Assembly: GCF_004342915.1 (NCBI RefSeq)
Contig: NZ_SLWL01000012.1
Coordinates: 87,925-151,924 of the forward strand
DNA length: 64,000 nt
Source of the DNA: Camelimonas lactis
Lineage (GTDB): Bacteria > Pseudomonadota > Alphaproteobacteria > Rhizobiales > Beijerinckiaceae
Direction: 5' to 3'
Made by a program: the position numbers and the translations under genes. Below the pieces are notes generated by a model that did no database searches, was not told where the DNA came from, and saw only the letters and a list, made by a program, of their open reading frames with translations. Below are positions 46,079-54,803 of this stretch, in pieces (within the stretch, counting starts at the first letter, position 1; every line of letters starts with the position of its first letter).

Positions 46079-47182
46079 ATGAGGCGGCCAACAGTGGACA
46101 GCAAACAGCCTGTCGGCATCCTGCCGGCCCAGACCATCCGCGAACTGGCTGAGGCCGGCGTGGTGCGCGTTCCGCAGCCGCTTGATCCGGGCCAGGTGCA
46201 GCCCGCCAGCCTTGATCTGCGGTTGGGCGCCACGGTGTGGCGGGTGCGGGCCAGCTTCCTGCCCGGGCGTCGCCCGGTGCGCGAGCGGCTGGAGCAACTG
46301 GCGCTGCACCGCTTCAGCCTGGAGCAGGGCGCGGTGCTGGAAACCGGTTGCGTCTATATCGCCGAAATCCAGGAGGCGCTGGCGCTGCCGCCGGGTCTGT
46401 CCGCCTCGGCCAATCCGAAAAGCTCCACTGGCCGCCTCGATGTCTTCACCCGCCTGATCACCGACCAGGGCGAGGAGTTCGACATCATTCCGCCAGGCTA
46501 CAACGGCCCGTTGTATGCGGAAATCTCGCCGCGCACGTTCCCCATCCTGGTGCGCGCCGGTTCGCGTCTTGGCCAAGTGCGTTTCCGCTCCGGCAATTCG
46601 CGCCTCACCGACGCGGAGCTGGCGGCGCTGCATGCGCGCGAGCCGGTGGTGGACGGGACCGCCGCCTCGTTCCAGAACGGCGTCGCCGTCAGCGTCGATC
46701 TGGCGGGGTTTGGCGCGGACAGGCTGATTGGCTATCGCGCCCGGCGCTTCACCGGCCTTGTGGACGTGGACCGCATCGCCGCCTGCGCCGTCGCCGATTA
46801 CTGGGAGCCCCTGCACGCTGACGGCTCCGGCGCGCTGATCCTTGATCCCGGCCAGTTCTACATTCTCGCCTCGCGCGAAGCCGTGACCGTGCCGCCGGAT
46901 TTCGCGGCTGAGATGACGCCTTTCGATCCGCTGGTCGGCGAATTCCGCGTCCACTACGCCGGTTTTTTCGATCCGGGCTTTGGTCACAGCGCCGCCGGCG
47001 GCGTCGGCGCCCGGGCGGTGCTGGAGGTGCGCTCGCGCGACGTGCCGTTCATCATCGAGGATGGTCAGATCGTTGGCCGGCTGGTTTATGAGCGCATGCA
47101 GCAGCGCCCCACCGCCCTTTATGGCGAGGGCGGCTCCAATTACCAGGGGCAGAGCCTGAAGCTCTCCAAGCACTTCAGGTAA
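46079..47182 (+). CDS. dcd: Double-length 2'-deoxycytidine 5'-triphosphate deaminase
   Basis: The 367-residue protein contains two dUTPase/Dcd-like halves. One is around PASLDLRLGATVWRVRASF and SASANPKSSTGRLDVFTRLITD with GPLYAEISPRTFPILV. The second is around DPGQFYILASREAVTVPPDFAAEM, HYAGFFDPGFG and AVLEVRSRDVPFIIEDGQIVGRLVYERM. It should deaminate dCTP toward dUTP for thymidylate synthesis. This tandem form is typical of alphaproteobacteria. An alternative GTG start lies at 46094 behind GAGGCGG. It ends two bases from the convergent GntR gene. Confidence 0.92.
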   Translation: MRRPTVDSKQPVGILPAQTIRELAEAGVVRVPQPLDPGQVQPASLDLRLGATVWRVRASFLPGRRPVRERLEQLALHRFSLEQGAVLETGCVYIAEIQEALALPPGLSASANPKSSTGRLDVFTRLITDQGEEFDIIPPGYNGPLYAEISPRTFPILVRAGSRLGQVRFRSGNSRLTDAELAALHAREPVVDGTAASFQNGVAVSVDLAGFGADRLIGYRARRFTGLVDVDRIAACAVADYWEPLHADGSGALILDPGQFYILASREAVTVPPDFAAEMTPFDPLVGEFRVHYAGFFDPGFGHSAAGGVGARAVLEVRSRDVPFIIEDGQIVGRLVYERMQQRPTALYGEGGSNYQGQSLKLSKHFR

Positions 47183-47184
47183 AA

Positions 47185-47865
47185 TCACCGGCTAGGGGCA
47201 GGCCCGGGCGTCCCCGGCTTTGCCTTGCGGGGCAACGCGGCGCGGGCGCCGCGCGGGCCGACCCATTGCACATGGCGCGCCAGAATGGCGGCGGCCAGCT
47301 CCACGTGGCCGGCGCGCAGGGCGGCGAGAATGGCCCGGTGGTCGCGGTCGGTCGGCGCTTCCCATTCCGAGCGCCAGCCGGAAAACAGGAACCGGGCGCT
47401 GGCCAGGTGCAGGTCGTCAATGGCGGCGAGCAGCCGCGGCATCCGGCAGGGCTTCAGGATCAGCGTGTGGAAGTTGCGGTTGGCTTCCTCCCAGGCGTGC
47501 ATGTCCGGGGCGCGGTCGCCGGCGCGGGTCGCCTCCTCGGCCGCATCGAGGATCACCGGGGTCAGGTTTGGCGCGGCGTGGCGCAGGGCCAGCACCTCCA
47601 GGGCCGCGCGCATTTCGGCCACCTCCCGCACTTCGTCCACGGTGAAGCCGGCGACGCGCACGCCGCGCCGTGGCTCGCTCACCGCCAGTCCCTGCGCCTC
47701 CAGCCGGCGAAACGCCTCGCGCACCGGCACATGGCTGGCGCCGAACTCCTCCGCCACATGGTCCTGGCGCAGCCGCGCGCCCGGCGCCAGCTCGCCCGAA
47801 ATGATGCGGTCCGCCAGCGCCTTGCTGATGCGCGTGGCGATCGTGTCGCGCGGTGTATCCGTCAT
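47185..47865 (-). CDS. GntR-family (FCD domain) transcriptional regulator
   Basis: The 226-residue regulator has an N-terminal winged helix (IATRISKALADRIISGELAPGARLRQDHVAEEFGASHVPVREAFRRLEAQGLA) and a C-terminal FCD ligand domain (MRAALEVLALRHA, FHTLILKPCRMPRLLAAI, DHRAILAALRAGHVELAAAILARHV). Members usually repress catabolic operons in response to an acid ligand. The target is not evident. The start at 47865 has a weak ribosome site, and the end nearly touches dcd. Confidence 0.92.
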   Translation of the reverse strand: MTDTPRDTIATRISKALADRIISGELAPGARLRQDHVAEEFGASHVPVREAFRRLEAQGLAVSEPRRGVRVAGFTVDEVREVAEMRAALEVLALRHAAPNLTPVILDAAEEATRAGDRAPDMHAWEEANRNFHTLILKPCRMPRLLAAIDDLHLASARFLFSGWRSEWEAPTDRDHRAILAALRAGHVELAAAILARHVQWVGPRGARAALPRKAKPGTPGPAPSR

Positions 47866-48164
47866 GGCCTGCCCGGAGAATGGCGGCGCCCGAACATCTT
47901 CATGGGAAGGGACGCCGTTCTTCGTAAGAAAAATGCGTGGACCCAACACGACAAAGCGCATGCAACGGCGGGGCGTCGCGCGCTCCGGTGGGCGCCGAAC
48001 CGCAAGCGGATCCGGCGTCTCACGTGGATAGAACATGTTTCGCCGGAAGGGAACGACGGTCGCGCCGGACTTGACGAACCTGGCGTCGCCAGCTCCAACG
48101 GCCCCGCCACGGTCATTGCCTGTCCCCCATCCACCTGTCCTCCTGTTGCCTCCCGAAGCCGCCC

Positions 48165-49166
48165 TTGTCCCAGCCTGAACATCCCACGTCGCCTGGCCTG
48201 AACGAACGCCTTGTTCCCGCTGTCGCCGGCGCATTGATCTATGGCCTCGTCATCTACCTGCTGGTCTGGTTTGGCGACAAGGACACGCTGCCAGCGATCT
48301 CCGGGCTGATCCTGATGCCCATGGGCGTCGCCAGCATCGCCACCATCCTGGCCGACCCGCGCGGCGTCGGCAGCATCTGGCGGCATGTCTGCATCGGCTG
48401 GGCGGTCATCGCAGGCCTGGTGGTTCTTTGCATGCTGCTGTTTGGCGAGGGCGGCATTTGCGCCATCATGGCCGCGCCCGTGTTCATGCTGACTTCGGCC
48501 GCCGGTTCGGCCCTCGCCACATGGGCGTTGCGCACCCTGCGCCGGCGTCGTGGGGCCAGCCTGCTGGTGGTGCTGCCGCTCGCAGGCCTGCCGATCGAGC
48601 CCATGCTGCCGGCGCCGGAGCGGGATGGGCAGGTAACCACGGTCATGGAGATCGCTGCGCCGCCCCAGGAGGTCTGGCGCCATACGGTGGAGATCCCCCG
48701 CATCGCTCCCGGGGAGCTGAAACGCACCTTCAGCCACAGCGTCGTCGGCGTCCCCCAGCCGATCGACGCCCGGCTGCAAGGCAGGGGCGTTGGCGCCGTG
48801 CGCCATCTGCGCTGGACGGGCGGCGTGACTTTCCAGGAGATCGTCACCCGCTGGGAGGAGAACCGGGCCCTGTCCTGGACTTTCCGCTTTGGCCCGGAAT
48901 CGATCCCCCGCGCCATCGAGGCGCATATCAAGGTGGACAGCGCCTATCTGAAAATCGCCGATGGCGAATACCGCCTGGAGCCGCTGCCTGGCGGCCGCAC
49001 CCGGCTGACCCTGTCGACCCATTACCGTATCGCCACCCCCATCAACGCCTATTGCGACTGGTGGGGGCGGATTTTTCTCAACGATTTTCACGGCGTGGTG
49101 CTGGAGGTGATCCGCGCCCGGGCGGAGAAGGGCGCAAGCGGCGCCGTGGCGCGCGCGCCGGTCTGA
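48165..49166 (+). CDS. Membrane-anchored SRPBCC (START-like) protein
   Basis: The 333-residue protein has four N-terminal hydrophobic helices (about residues 18-125). A soluble START-like domain (about 155-325) follows: TTVMEIAAPPQEVWRHTVEIPRI, LSWTFRFGPESIP and LTLSTHYRIATPINAYCDWWGRIFLNDFH. The combination suggests a lipid- or hydrophobe-binding domain tethered to the inner membrane. Function is unknown. The frame starts at a TTG with no strong ribosome site. It ends ten bases from the convergent AHSA1-like gene. Confidence 0.75.
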   Translation: MSQPEHPTSPGLNERLVPAVAGALIYGLVIYLLVWFGDKDTLPAISGLILMPMGVASIATILADPRGVGSIWRHVCIGWAVIAGLVVLCMLLFGEGGICAIMAAPVFMLTSAAGSALATWALRTLRRRRGASLLVVLPLAGLPIEPMLPAPERDGQVTTVMEIAAPPQEVWRHTVEIPRIAPGELKRTFSHSVVGVPQPIDARLQGRGVGAVRHLRWTGGVTFQEIVTRWEENRALSWTFRFGPESIPRAIEAHIKVDSAYLKIADGEYRLEPLPGGRTRLTLSTHYRIATPINAYCDWWGRIFLNDFHGVVLEVIRARAEKGASGAVARAPV

Positions 49167-49176
49167 CAGCCTGTTT

Positions 49177-49644
49177 TTACCTGTAAAAGCCTTCGCGCAG
49201 CCTGACGCCGTGCTCAAGCCAGGCTTTCATGGCGCAGAGCATGCCGGTCCATCCCTCGCAATTGCCATAAGACGCCTTGACCCCGGCAGGGGTTTCGGAC
49301 CATCCGGATTCGGATATCCGCACCAGCGTGCGGCCGTCGGCGAGCGGTTCGAAGGTCATGGTCACCGTGGTCAGCCGCTCGCCGGAAGCGTCGGGCGCCG
49401 CGGCGCCTTCAGGCGCGCCCCAGCGCAGGACAATGCGCCGGTCCTGGTCCACGTCGATGACATGCACCGGAAATGCGCCGGGGAAATCGTGAAAATCCCA
49501 GGTGACGGTCGCGCCTTTCTCAAGCCATCCGTGCGCGCCGCCGGTGGTGAAATAGGCCGAGAGCTGTTCCGGATCGACGACCGCCCCGAACACCTGGGCG
49601 ACCGGCCTGGCGATGCGGCCGCTGATGGTGAATCCCGTCTCCAT
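49177..49644 (-). CDS. AHSA1/SRPBCC domain protein
   Basis: The 155-residue protein is a single SRPBCC (AHSA1-like) domain: TISGRIARPVAQVFGAVVDPEQLSAYFTTGG, GATVTWDFHDFPGAFPVHVIDVDQDRRIVLRW, TTVTMTFEPLADGRTLVRISESGW and EGWTGMLCAMKAWLEHGV. The ligand is unknown. The ATG at 49644 follows GGAGGAG. A 33-base palindrome lies about 25 bases upstream and may act as an operator or 5' hairpin. Confidence 0.9.
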   Translation of the reverse strand: METGFTISGRIARPVAQVFGAVVDPEQLSAYFTTGGAHGWLEKGATVTWDFHDFPGAFPVHVIDVDQDRRIVLRWGAPEGAAAPDASGERLTTVTMTFEPLADGRTLVRISESGWSETPAGVKASYGNCEGWTGMLCAMKAWLEHGVRLREGFYR

Positions 49645-49667
49645 GGCGCCGCTCCTCCGGTTTGAGG

Positions 49668-49700
49668 CTTCGTGAAAGGTGGGGCCCACCTTTCACGAAG
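49668..49700. repeat. Perfect 33-base palindrome upstream of the AHSA1-like gene
   Basis: Arms 49668-49683 (CTTCGTGAAAGGTGGG) and 49685-49700 are perfect complements around one central base. It may be an operator, an mRNA hairpin or a dispersed repeat. Confidence 0.9.
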
Positions 49701-49758
49701 AAGTTGAGTCAAAATAAAGAGTTGGCCCATTCACGCGACCTGGTTGTGACCGGATCGC

Positions 49759-50475
49759 CTATCCGCCCGCCTGGGACGTCAGCGTCGGCTTCTCCCGATA
49801 AAGATCGGGAAACAGGCGCTTCAGATGATCGAGCTTCGGCAGGTCGTAGTAAGCGATATAGGGCGCACGCGGATTCAGGGTCATGTAGTCCTGGTGATAT
49901 TTTTCCGCCGGATAGAACTGTTTGCCGGGCTCGATCGTGGTGGCCAGCGGCGCGCCGTAAACGCGGGCGTCGTCGAGTTGCTTCACATAGGCGCTCGCCA
50001 GGCGCGCCTGTTCAGGCGTGCGGGCGAACACCGCCGAACGATATTGTGGGCCCACGTCCGGCCCCTGCCGGTTTTTCTGGGTCGGGTCGTGCGCCGCCGA
50101 GAAAAAGATCTGCAACAGCTTGCCGTAGCTGATCTGCCGGGGATCGTAGGTGATCTGGACCGCTTCGGCATGGCCGGTGTCGCCAGCGCCCACCGTCTCG
50201 TAATGGGCGGTTGCGGCGGCGCCCCCCGCATAGCCGGAGACGGCGTTGGCAACCCCGCGCACGTGCTGGAACACGCCCTGCACGCCCCAGAAACAGCCGC
50301 CGGCGAACACCGCCGTCGCCATTCCGCCGCCCGTCGGCGCGGGTTCGTCCAGGGTCGGCGGCGGGATGGCCAATCCTTCACGCGCCCCGGCCGGCGCAAT
50401 CGCCGCGATGGCCAGCAACAGGGCCAGTCCCGGCAGGAGACCAGACCTGACCGGTCGTTTCAGGAGCCGCTTCAT
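49759..50475 (-). CDS. msrA: Exported peptide-methionine (S)-S-oxide reductase MsrA
   Basis: The 238-residue precursor has a Sec signal peptide (to about residue 31, APAGARE). The MsrA domain then carries the catalytic Cys in VFAGGCFWGVQGVF, SGYAGG, GHAEAVQITYDP and YRSAVF. This Cys is the only one in the protein, so there is no resolving Cys. MsrA repairs the S-form of methionine sulfoxide. It lies 31 bases downstream of msrB in one operon, and the signal implies repair in the envelope. Confidence 0.94.
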   Translation of the reverse strand: MKRLLKRPVRSGLLPGLALLLAIAAIAPAGAREGLAIPPPTLDEPAPTGGGMATAVFAGGCFWGVQGVFQHVRGVANAVSGYAGGAAATAHYETVGAGDTGHAEAVQITYDPRQISYGKLLQIFFSAAHDPTQKNRQGPDVGPQYRSAVFARTPEQARLASAYVKQLDDARVYGAPLATTIEPGKQFYPAEKYHQDYMTLNPRAPYIAYYDLPKLDHLKRLFPDLYREKPTLTSQAGG

Positions 50476-50506
50476 GGCCCAATCTCCATCCTGGGCGCAT
50501 CGCCCG

Positions 50507-51034
50507 TCATGTCGGCGCCGGCCGGAAGGCGAGGGCGAGCCCGTTCATGCAATAGCGCAGCCCTGTCGGCGGCGGTCCGTCGCTGAACACATGGCCGAGG
50601 TGACCGCCGCAGCGGGCGCAATGCACCGCCGTGCGCGTCATGCCAAATGTGGAATCCGCCTCCTCGCCAACCGCCCTGTCGAGCGGCTTCCAGAAGCTGG
50701 GCCAGCCCGTGCCGCTGTCGAATTTGGTTTTGGCGTCGAACAGCGGCTGCCCACAGCCGGCGCAATCGAAAATTCCGGCGCGATGCTCATTGTTCAGCGG
50801 GCTGGAAAACGGCGCCTCGGTGCCGGACTGGCGCAGGACGTCATATTGCTGCGGCGTCAGCCGCCGGCGCCATTCGGCGTCGCTGAGCCGGAAGGGATAC
50901 GACGCCGTCACGGCTGCCCGCGCGCCAGGAACTGCCGCGGCCATGGCGACGAGGCCGCCGCCCAGCATGAACGCCCGGCGCGAACAGGAGGCCGTGATCC
51001 TGACATGGGGTCGCCTGACCGGTGTGTGCGTCAT
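50507..51034 (-). CDS. msrB: Exported peptide-methionine (R)-S-oxide reductase MsrB
   Basis: The 175-residue precursor starts with a twin-arginine signal (CSRRAFMLGGGLVAM, cleavage near GARAA). The MsrB domain follows: WRRRLTPQQYDVLRQSGTEAPFSSPLN, zinc ligands CAGCG and CARCGGHLGHVF, and the catalytic Cys in RYCMNGLAL. Apart from the four zinc ligands it has no second redox Cys in the mature part. It repairs the R-form of methionine sulfoxide. The start at 51034 has GGGAGG upstream. Confidence 0.94.
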   Translation of the reverse strand: MTHTPVRRPHVRITASCSRRAFMLGGGLVAMAAAVPGARAAVTASYPFRLSDAEWRRRLTPQQYDVLRQSGTEAPFSSPLNNEHRAGIFDCAGCGQPLFDAKTKFDSGTGWPSFWKPLDRAVGEEADSTFGMTRTAVHCARCGGHLGHVFSDGPPPTGLRYCMNGLALAFRPAPT

Positions 51035-51211
51035 GGCTTCGCCTCCCTGGAGCGGGCTCCGATCCACGCCATTCTGGCGCGCACATTGGGGAGGAATTTC
51101 GGCGATTGTGAAAACCGCGGTTGGCGGCGCCTGCCGCCCCGCGGTTGACGGGGCGGGCGCAACGCGGGTCCAATCAGCTCACAACAAATCAGCATAACAG
51201 GAGGAACCCCC

Positions 51212-52003
51212 ATGAGCGACGTCGTGATCGAACGGCTGGAAGACCGGCTGCTGACCCTGACCATGAACCGGCCAGAAAACCGCAATGCCCTGAACCCGGC
51301 CCTGTGCGAAGGCCTGGTCGCCGCCGCCACGCGCGCCGCCGCCAACGTTGACGCCCACGCGGTGTTGCTGACAGGCGCCGGGCCAGCCTTCTGCGTCGGC
51401 GGCGACGTCAAGGCCATGGCCAGCGGCGAGGGCCGGCAGCTGTCGCCGGATGATCGCGCCTGGAGCCTGCGCGGCTGGATGGAGACGTCGCGCCTGCTGC
51501 ACGACATGCGCAAGCCCACCGTGGCCGGCATAAATGGTGCGGCTGCGGGCGCCGGCCTGTCGCTGGCCCTGGCCTGCGACCTGCGCATCGCCGCGCGCTC
51601 GGCCAAAATCACCACCGCGTTCGCCAGGGTGGCGCTGTCAGGCGACTTCGGCGGAACATATTTCCTGACCCGCCTTGTCGGCAGCGCTAAAGCCCGCGAG
51701 CTCTATTTCACTTCGCCGGTGCTGACGGCCGACGACGCCCTGCGCCTTGGCCTGGTGAACGAGGTGGTGGACGATGCCGAATTCGCCGGGGCGGCGCGGG
51801 CTTACGCCCTGAAGCTGGCGCATGGGCCGCGCGTCACGCTTGGCTACATCAAGCACAATATCAACATGGCTGAGACTGCGTCGCTCGAAGCCTGCTTCGA
51901 TAACGAGGCGATCAATCACGTCCGCTCCGGCGGCACGGCTGACCATCGCGAGGCGGCGGCGGCGTTCGTGGAAAAGCGCCAGCCGGTGTTTCGCGGCGCC
52001 TGA
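51212..52003 (+). CDS. Enoyl-CoA hydratase/isomerase family protein
   Basis: The 263-residue crotonase-fold protein shows RLLTLTMNRPENRNALNPAL, AVLLTGAGPAFCVGGDVKAM (oxyanion hole), AGINGAAAGAGLSLALACDLRIAA and RVALSGDFGGTYFLTRLVG, with ALRLGLVNEVVDD. The usual first catalytic Glu position reads SGDFGG, so activity may differ from simple hydration. The ATG has AGGAGG upstream. It precedes a TetR gene by about 120 bases and may be part of a degradation locus with the downstream monooxygenase. Confidence 0.9.
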   Translation: MSDVVIERLEDRLLTLTMNRPENRNALNPALCEGLVAAATRAAANVDAHAVLLTGAGPAFCVGGDVKAMASGEGRQLSPDDRAWSLRGWMETSRLLHDMRKPTVAGINGAAAGAGLSLALACDLRIAARSAKITTAFARVALSGDFGGTYFLTRLVGSAKARELYFTSPVLTADDALRLGLVNEVVDDAEFAGAARAYALKLAHGPRVTLGYIKHNINMAETASLEACFDNEAINHVRSGGTADHREAAAAFVEKRQPVFRGA

Positions 52004-52125
52004 CGCTTCCGGCCGCCGCACGGCGCGGGAAACGCGCTGCCGGGGCGAACTGGTATCCAGTTCGCCGCAAAACCCTCTATAACTCCGCCTGCGCCGGCTG
52101 GCGCCGGCTTCAGGTGGAGAGCGAC

Positions 52126-52770
52126 TTGAGCGGACAGACGCGAAAACGCACGCGGCGGGAAAAGCAGAGCGATACGCTCGAAGCGCTCATGTCCGCCGCC
52201 ATCCAGGTGGTGGGCGACGAGGGTTACGCCGCCGCCTCGATCGCCAAAATCACCGCTTTGGCCAATGTCGCCAACGGCACCTTCTACAATTATTTCGACA
52301 GCCGCCAGGACCTGTTCGACCAGCTGCTGCCTGTCGCCGGCGAGCGGCTGATCGCCCATTTGCGCGCCAACGTCGCCCCCGGCGCCACCGGGCTGGAGCG
52401 GGAGCGTCAGCGCATCTCCGCCTATTTCGATTACCTGCGCCTCAACCCCGGCTTCATCCGCATCTTTCACGAGGCGGAAATCCATGCGCCGCGCGCCTAT
52501 GCGCGGCACCTGGAAGCCTATCTCGCCGGCTACGGCCAGGCGCTGGGCCGCAGCCTTTCCCTGAACGAGCTCGGCCGCTTTTCGCGGGAGGACATTCCGG
52601 TGCTCGGCTATCTGCTGATGGGCATGCAGGATTACATGGCCATGCTGTTGCGCGCGCCCGGCGCGGACGTGGACGCCGGGCGGATGATCTCCGTTTATCT
52701 GCGCCTCATCGGCATGGGCGGCCTGTTCGTCGAGGCTGACAGGTCCGCGCCGGCGACGGCGAAGTCATAG
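52126..52770 (+). CDS. TetR-family transcriptional regulator
   Basis: The roughly 214-residue regulator has an N-terminal TetR helix-turn-helix (LEALMSAAIQVVGDEGYAAASIAKITALANVANGTFYNYFDSRQDLFDQLL) and a ligand domain (YFDYLRLNPGFIRIFHEAEIHAPRAY). The start is probably TTG at 52126 behind GGAGA; GTG at 52114 is the alternative. Its 3' end overlaps the convergent monooxygenase by 76 bases. A palindrome ahead of that monooxygenase is its likely operator. Confidence 0.9.
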   Translation: MSGQTRKRTRREKQSDTLEALMSAAIQVVGDEGYAAASIAKITALANVANGTFYNYFDSRQDLFDQLLPVAGERLIAHLRANVAPGATGLERERQRISAYFDYLRLNPGFIRIFHEAEIHAPRAYARHLEAYLAGYGQALGRSLSLNELGRFSREDIPVLGYLLMGMQDYMAMLLRAPGADVDAGRMISVYLRLIGMGGLFVEADRSAPATAKS

Positions 52771-54653
52771 GCGGCCGGATCCATGTCGTGGGTCATGCGC
52801 CAGTAGTCGACGAAGCGGTAGGGCATCACCGAGACCACGCGGCCGGCGGCGTTGCGATAATAGGTGGTCATGCCCTGGTGTGACCAGATCATCCCCCGGT
52901 GCAGGTCGTCCACTTCCTGCACGTGGGCGTCGTGCGCCTGCTGGCGCACCTCGGCGGCGGTCGCGCCGGCTTCCGTCTGCTGCACGATGCAGGAGGCGAT
53001 GTAGCGGCTCTGACATTCGGACTGGAAGATGACGCTGCCGCCGTGGCCAGGACCGGTGTTCGGGCCCAGCATGTTGAAGAAATTCGGGAAGCCCGGCACG
53101 GAAACGCCCAGATAGGCGGAAGGGTTATCCTCGCCCCACAATGATTTCAGCGCCATGCCATCGCGGCCGGTGATGTTCAGCTTCGCCGCCATTTCCGTGA
53201 CGCGGAAGCCGGTGGAGGCCACGATGATGTCGGCGGGCCGCGACGCGCCGTCAGCCGTGACCACGCCGTCGGCGTCGAAATGGTCGATGGCGTCGGTGAC
53301 CAGCGTGACGTGCGGCTGGGTCAGCATCCGGTACCAGCCATTGTCGAGCAGGATGCGCTTGCCGTAGGGCGGGTAGTCCGGCGTGCATTTGGCGATCAGG
53401 TCAGGCCGGCCGGCCAGTTCGGCGTGGATGAAGTCGGTCAGCTCCTGGCGATGGCGGTCGTTGGTTTTGTTCACCGCCCGCTCGGGGTGGGGCCACGCCG
53501 GATCGATCTTCAGGAACGGCAGCAGGCTGTCGCCATAGCGCCAGAACATGTTGAAGCGGAACCATTTGGCGTAAAACGGCAGGTGCGCCAGCAGCCATTG
53601 CGCCCCGTCGCTGATCGGGTCGGCGTAGCCCTTCACCGGCCGCACCCATTGCGGCGTGCGCTGGTAGATGTCGAGCGCCGCCACCTTATCGGCGATGCTC
53701 GGCGCCATCTGCATGGTCGTCGCGCCGGCGCCAATGATCGCCACGCGCTTGCCGGCGACGTCGAGGTCGTCGCTCCACGCGGTGGAGTGCAAAATCTGCC
53801 CCTGAAAGTCTTCCTCGCCCTTGAACGGCGGCCGCGACGGATCGTTGAGCTGGCCGATGGCGCTGACCAGATACGGCGTCTCCAGGGTTTCCTCACCCTC
53901 CGGCGTCCTCAGCGTCGCCATCCAGACATGGCGCGCCTCATCCCAGCGCGCGCCGGTCAGTTCGGTGCGCGGGCGGAAATGCTGGCGCACGCCGAATTCG
54001 TCGGCGATGCCGGTGATGTAATCGTACAGCTCGTCGCGCTGGACGAAATAGCGGCTCCACGGATAGGCGGCGCCGAAGGAGAACGAATAGGAATGGTTCG
54101 GCGTATCGACGCCGCAGCCCGGATAGCGGTTCATGTACCAGACGCCGCCGATATCGGCGTTGCGGTCGATGACCGTGTAGGGAATGCCCAGCCGGCCAAG
54201 CGCCACGCCCAACGCCACGCCGCAAACGCCGGCGCCGACGATCAGCACGTGCCGGCGCCGCAGGGTTTCCGCGTCCGGCTGCGTCCGCCAGGTCACGTCG
54301 CGCGGGACGAAGCCCATCTCCTCCTGCATCAGGGGCGCATATTCCGGCGAAACCTGCTCGCCCAGCGTCGCGTCCATCATCTTCAGCAGCGTCGCGTCAT
54401 CCGGGGCCGGGACGGCGGGCTGGGCGTCCGGCTGGCTGAAAACCTGGATGATCGCCGCGCGAATCTCGTCCTGAATGTCCGGCGGCAGGCCTGCGTCAGG
54501 ATCGGGGATCAGCCGCACGTCGCGCCGCGGCGCATACGGCGGCTTCAGCCAGCGGTCGTCGCCGGTCATGTGATACAGCACCATCAGCAGCACGCGGATG
54601 TCGCCGTCCTTCAGATAGTCGCCCAGCCGGGCGTTTCCTGCCGTCTGATCCAT
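52695..54653 (-). CDS. Flavin monooxygenase of the Baeyer-Villiger type
   Basis: The 652-residue flavoprotein has an N-terminal extension (about 1-130) and then the FAD motif HVLIVGAGVCGVALGVALGRLGIP. GGVWYMNRYPGCGVDTPNHSYSFSF follows, then the Baeyer-Villiger fingerprint FQGQILHSTAW and the NADP motif VAIIGAGATTMQMAPSIAD. The extended form resembles steroid and cycloalkanone monooxygenases. It would insert oxygen into a ketone using NADPH and O2. The start at 54653 lies about 115 bases from a TetR-type palindrome. The end overlaps the TetR gene. Confidence 0.93.
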   Translation of the reverse strand: MDQTAGNARLGDYLKDGDIRVLLMVLYHMTGDDRWLKPPYAPRRDVRLIPDPDAGLPPDIQDEIRAAIIQVFSQPDAQPAVPAPDDATLLKMMDATLGEQVSPEYAPLMQEEMGFVPRDVTWRTQPDAETLRRRHVLIVGAGVCGVALGVALGRLGIPYTVIDRNADIGGVWYMNRYPGCGVDTPNHSYSFSFGAAYPWSRYFVQRDELYDYITGIADEFGVRQHFRPRTELTGARWDEARHVWMATLRTPEGEETLETPYLVSAIGQLNDPSRPPFKGEEDFQGQILHSTAWSDDLDVAGKRVAIIGAGATTMQMAPSIADKVAALDIYQRTPQWVRPVKGYADPISDGAQWLLAHLPFYAKWFRFNMFWRYGDSLLPFLKIDPAWPHPERAVNKTNDRHRQELTDFIHAELAGRPDLIAKCTPDYPPYGKRILLDNGWYRMLTQPHVTLVTDAIDHFDADGVVTADGASRPADIIVASTGFRVTEMAAKLNITGRDGMALKSLWGEDNPSAYLGVSVPGFPNFFNMLGPNTGPGHGGSVIFQSECQSRYIASCIVQQTEAGATAAEVRQQAHDAHVQEVDDLHRGMIWSHQGMTTYYRNAAGRVVSVMPYRFVDYWRMTHDMDPAAYDFAVAGADLSASTNRPPMPMRRR

Positions 54654-54769
54654 AGGGTTGTTGTTCCCGCTGCGGTGTTCAGGGTCATCGCCAGCTGGTG
54701 GGTCGCGGGCCAGGCTTCCCGTCCAGGGCGTTCCGGCCGCTTCGGTCCAGAGCGGAGCAGCCGAAAAAG

Positions 54770-54790
54770 TGAATAATGAACCAATATTCA
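54770..54790. promoter_or_regulatory. TetR-type operator candidate upstream of the monooxygenase
   Basis: Half-sites TGAATA and TATTCA flank nine bases, with a second nested pair AATGAA/TTCATT. The element lies upstream of the monooxygenase start in an otherwise GC-rich context. The neighbouring TetR protein is the likely ligand. Confidence 0.55.
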
Positions 54791-54803
54791 TTTTTATGAG
54801 ACG

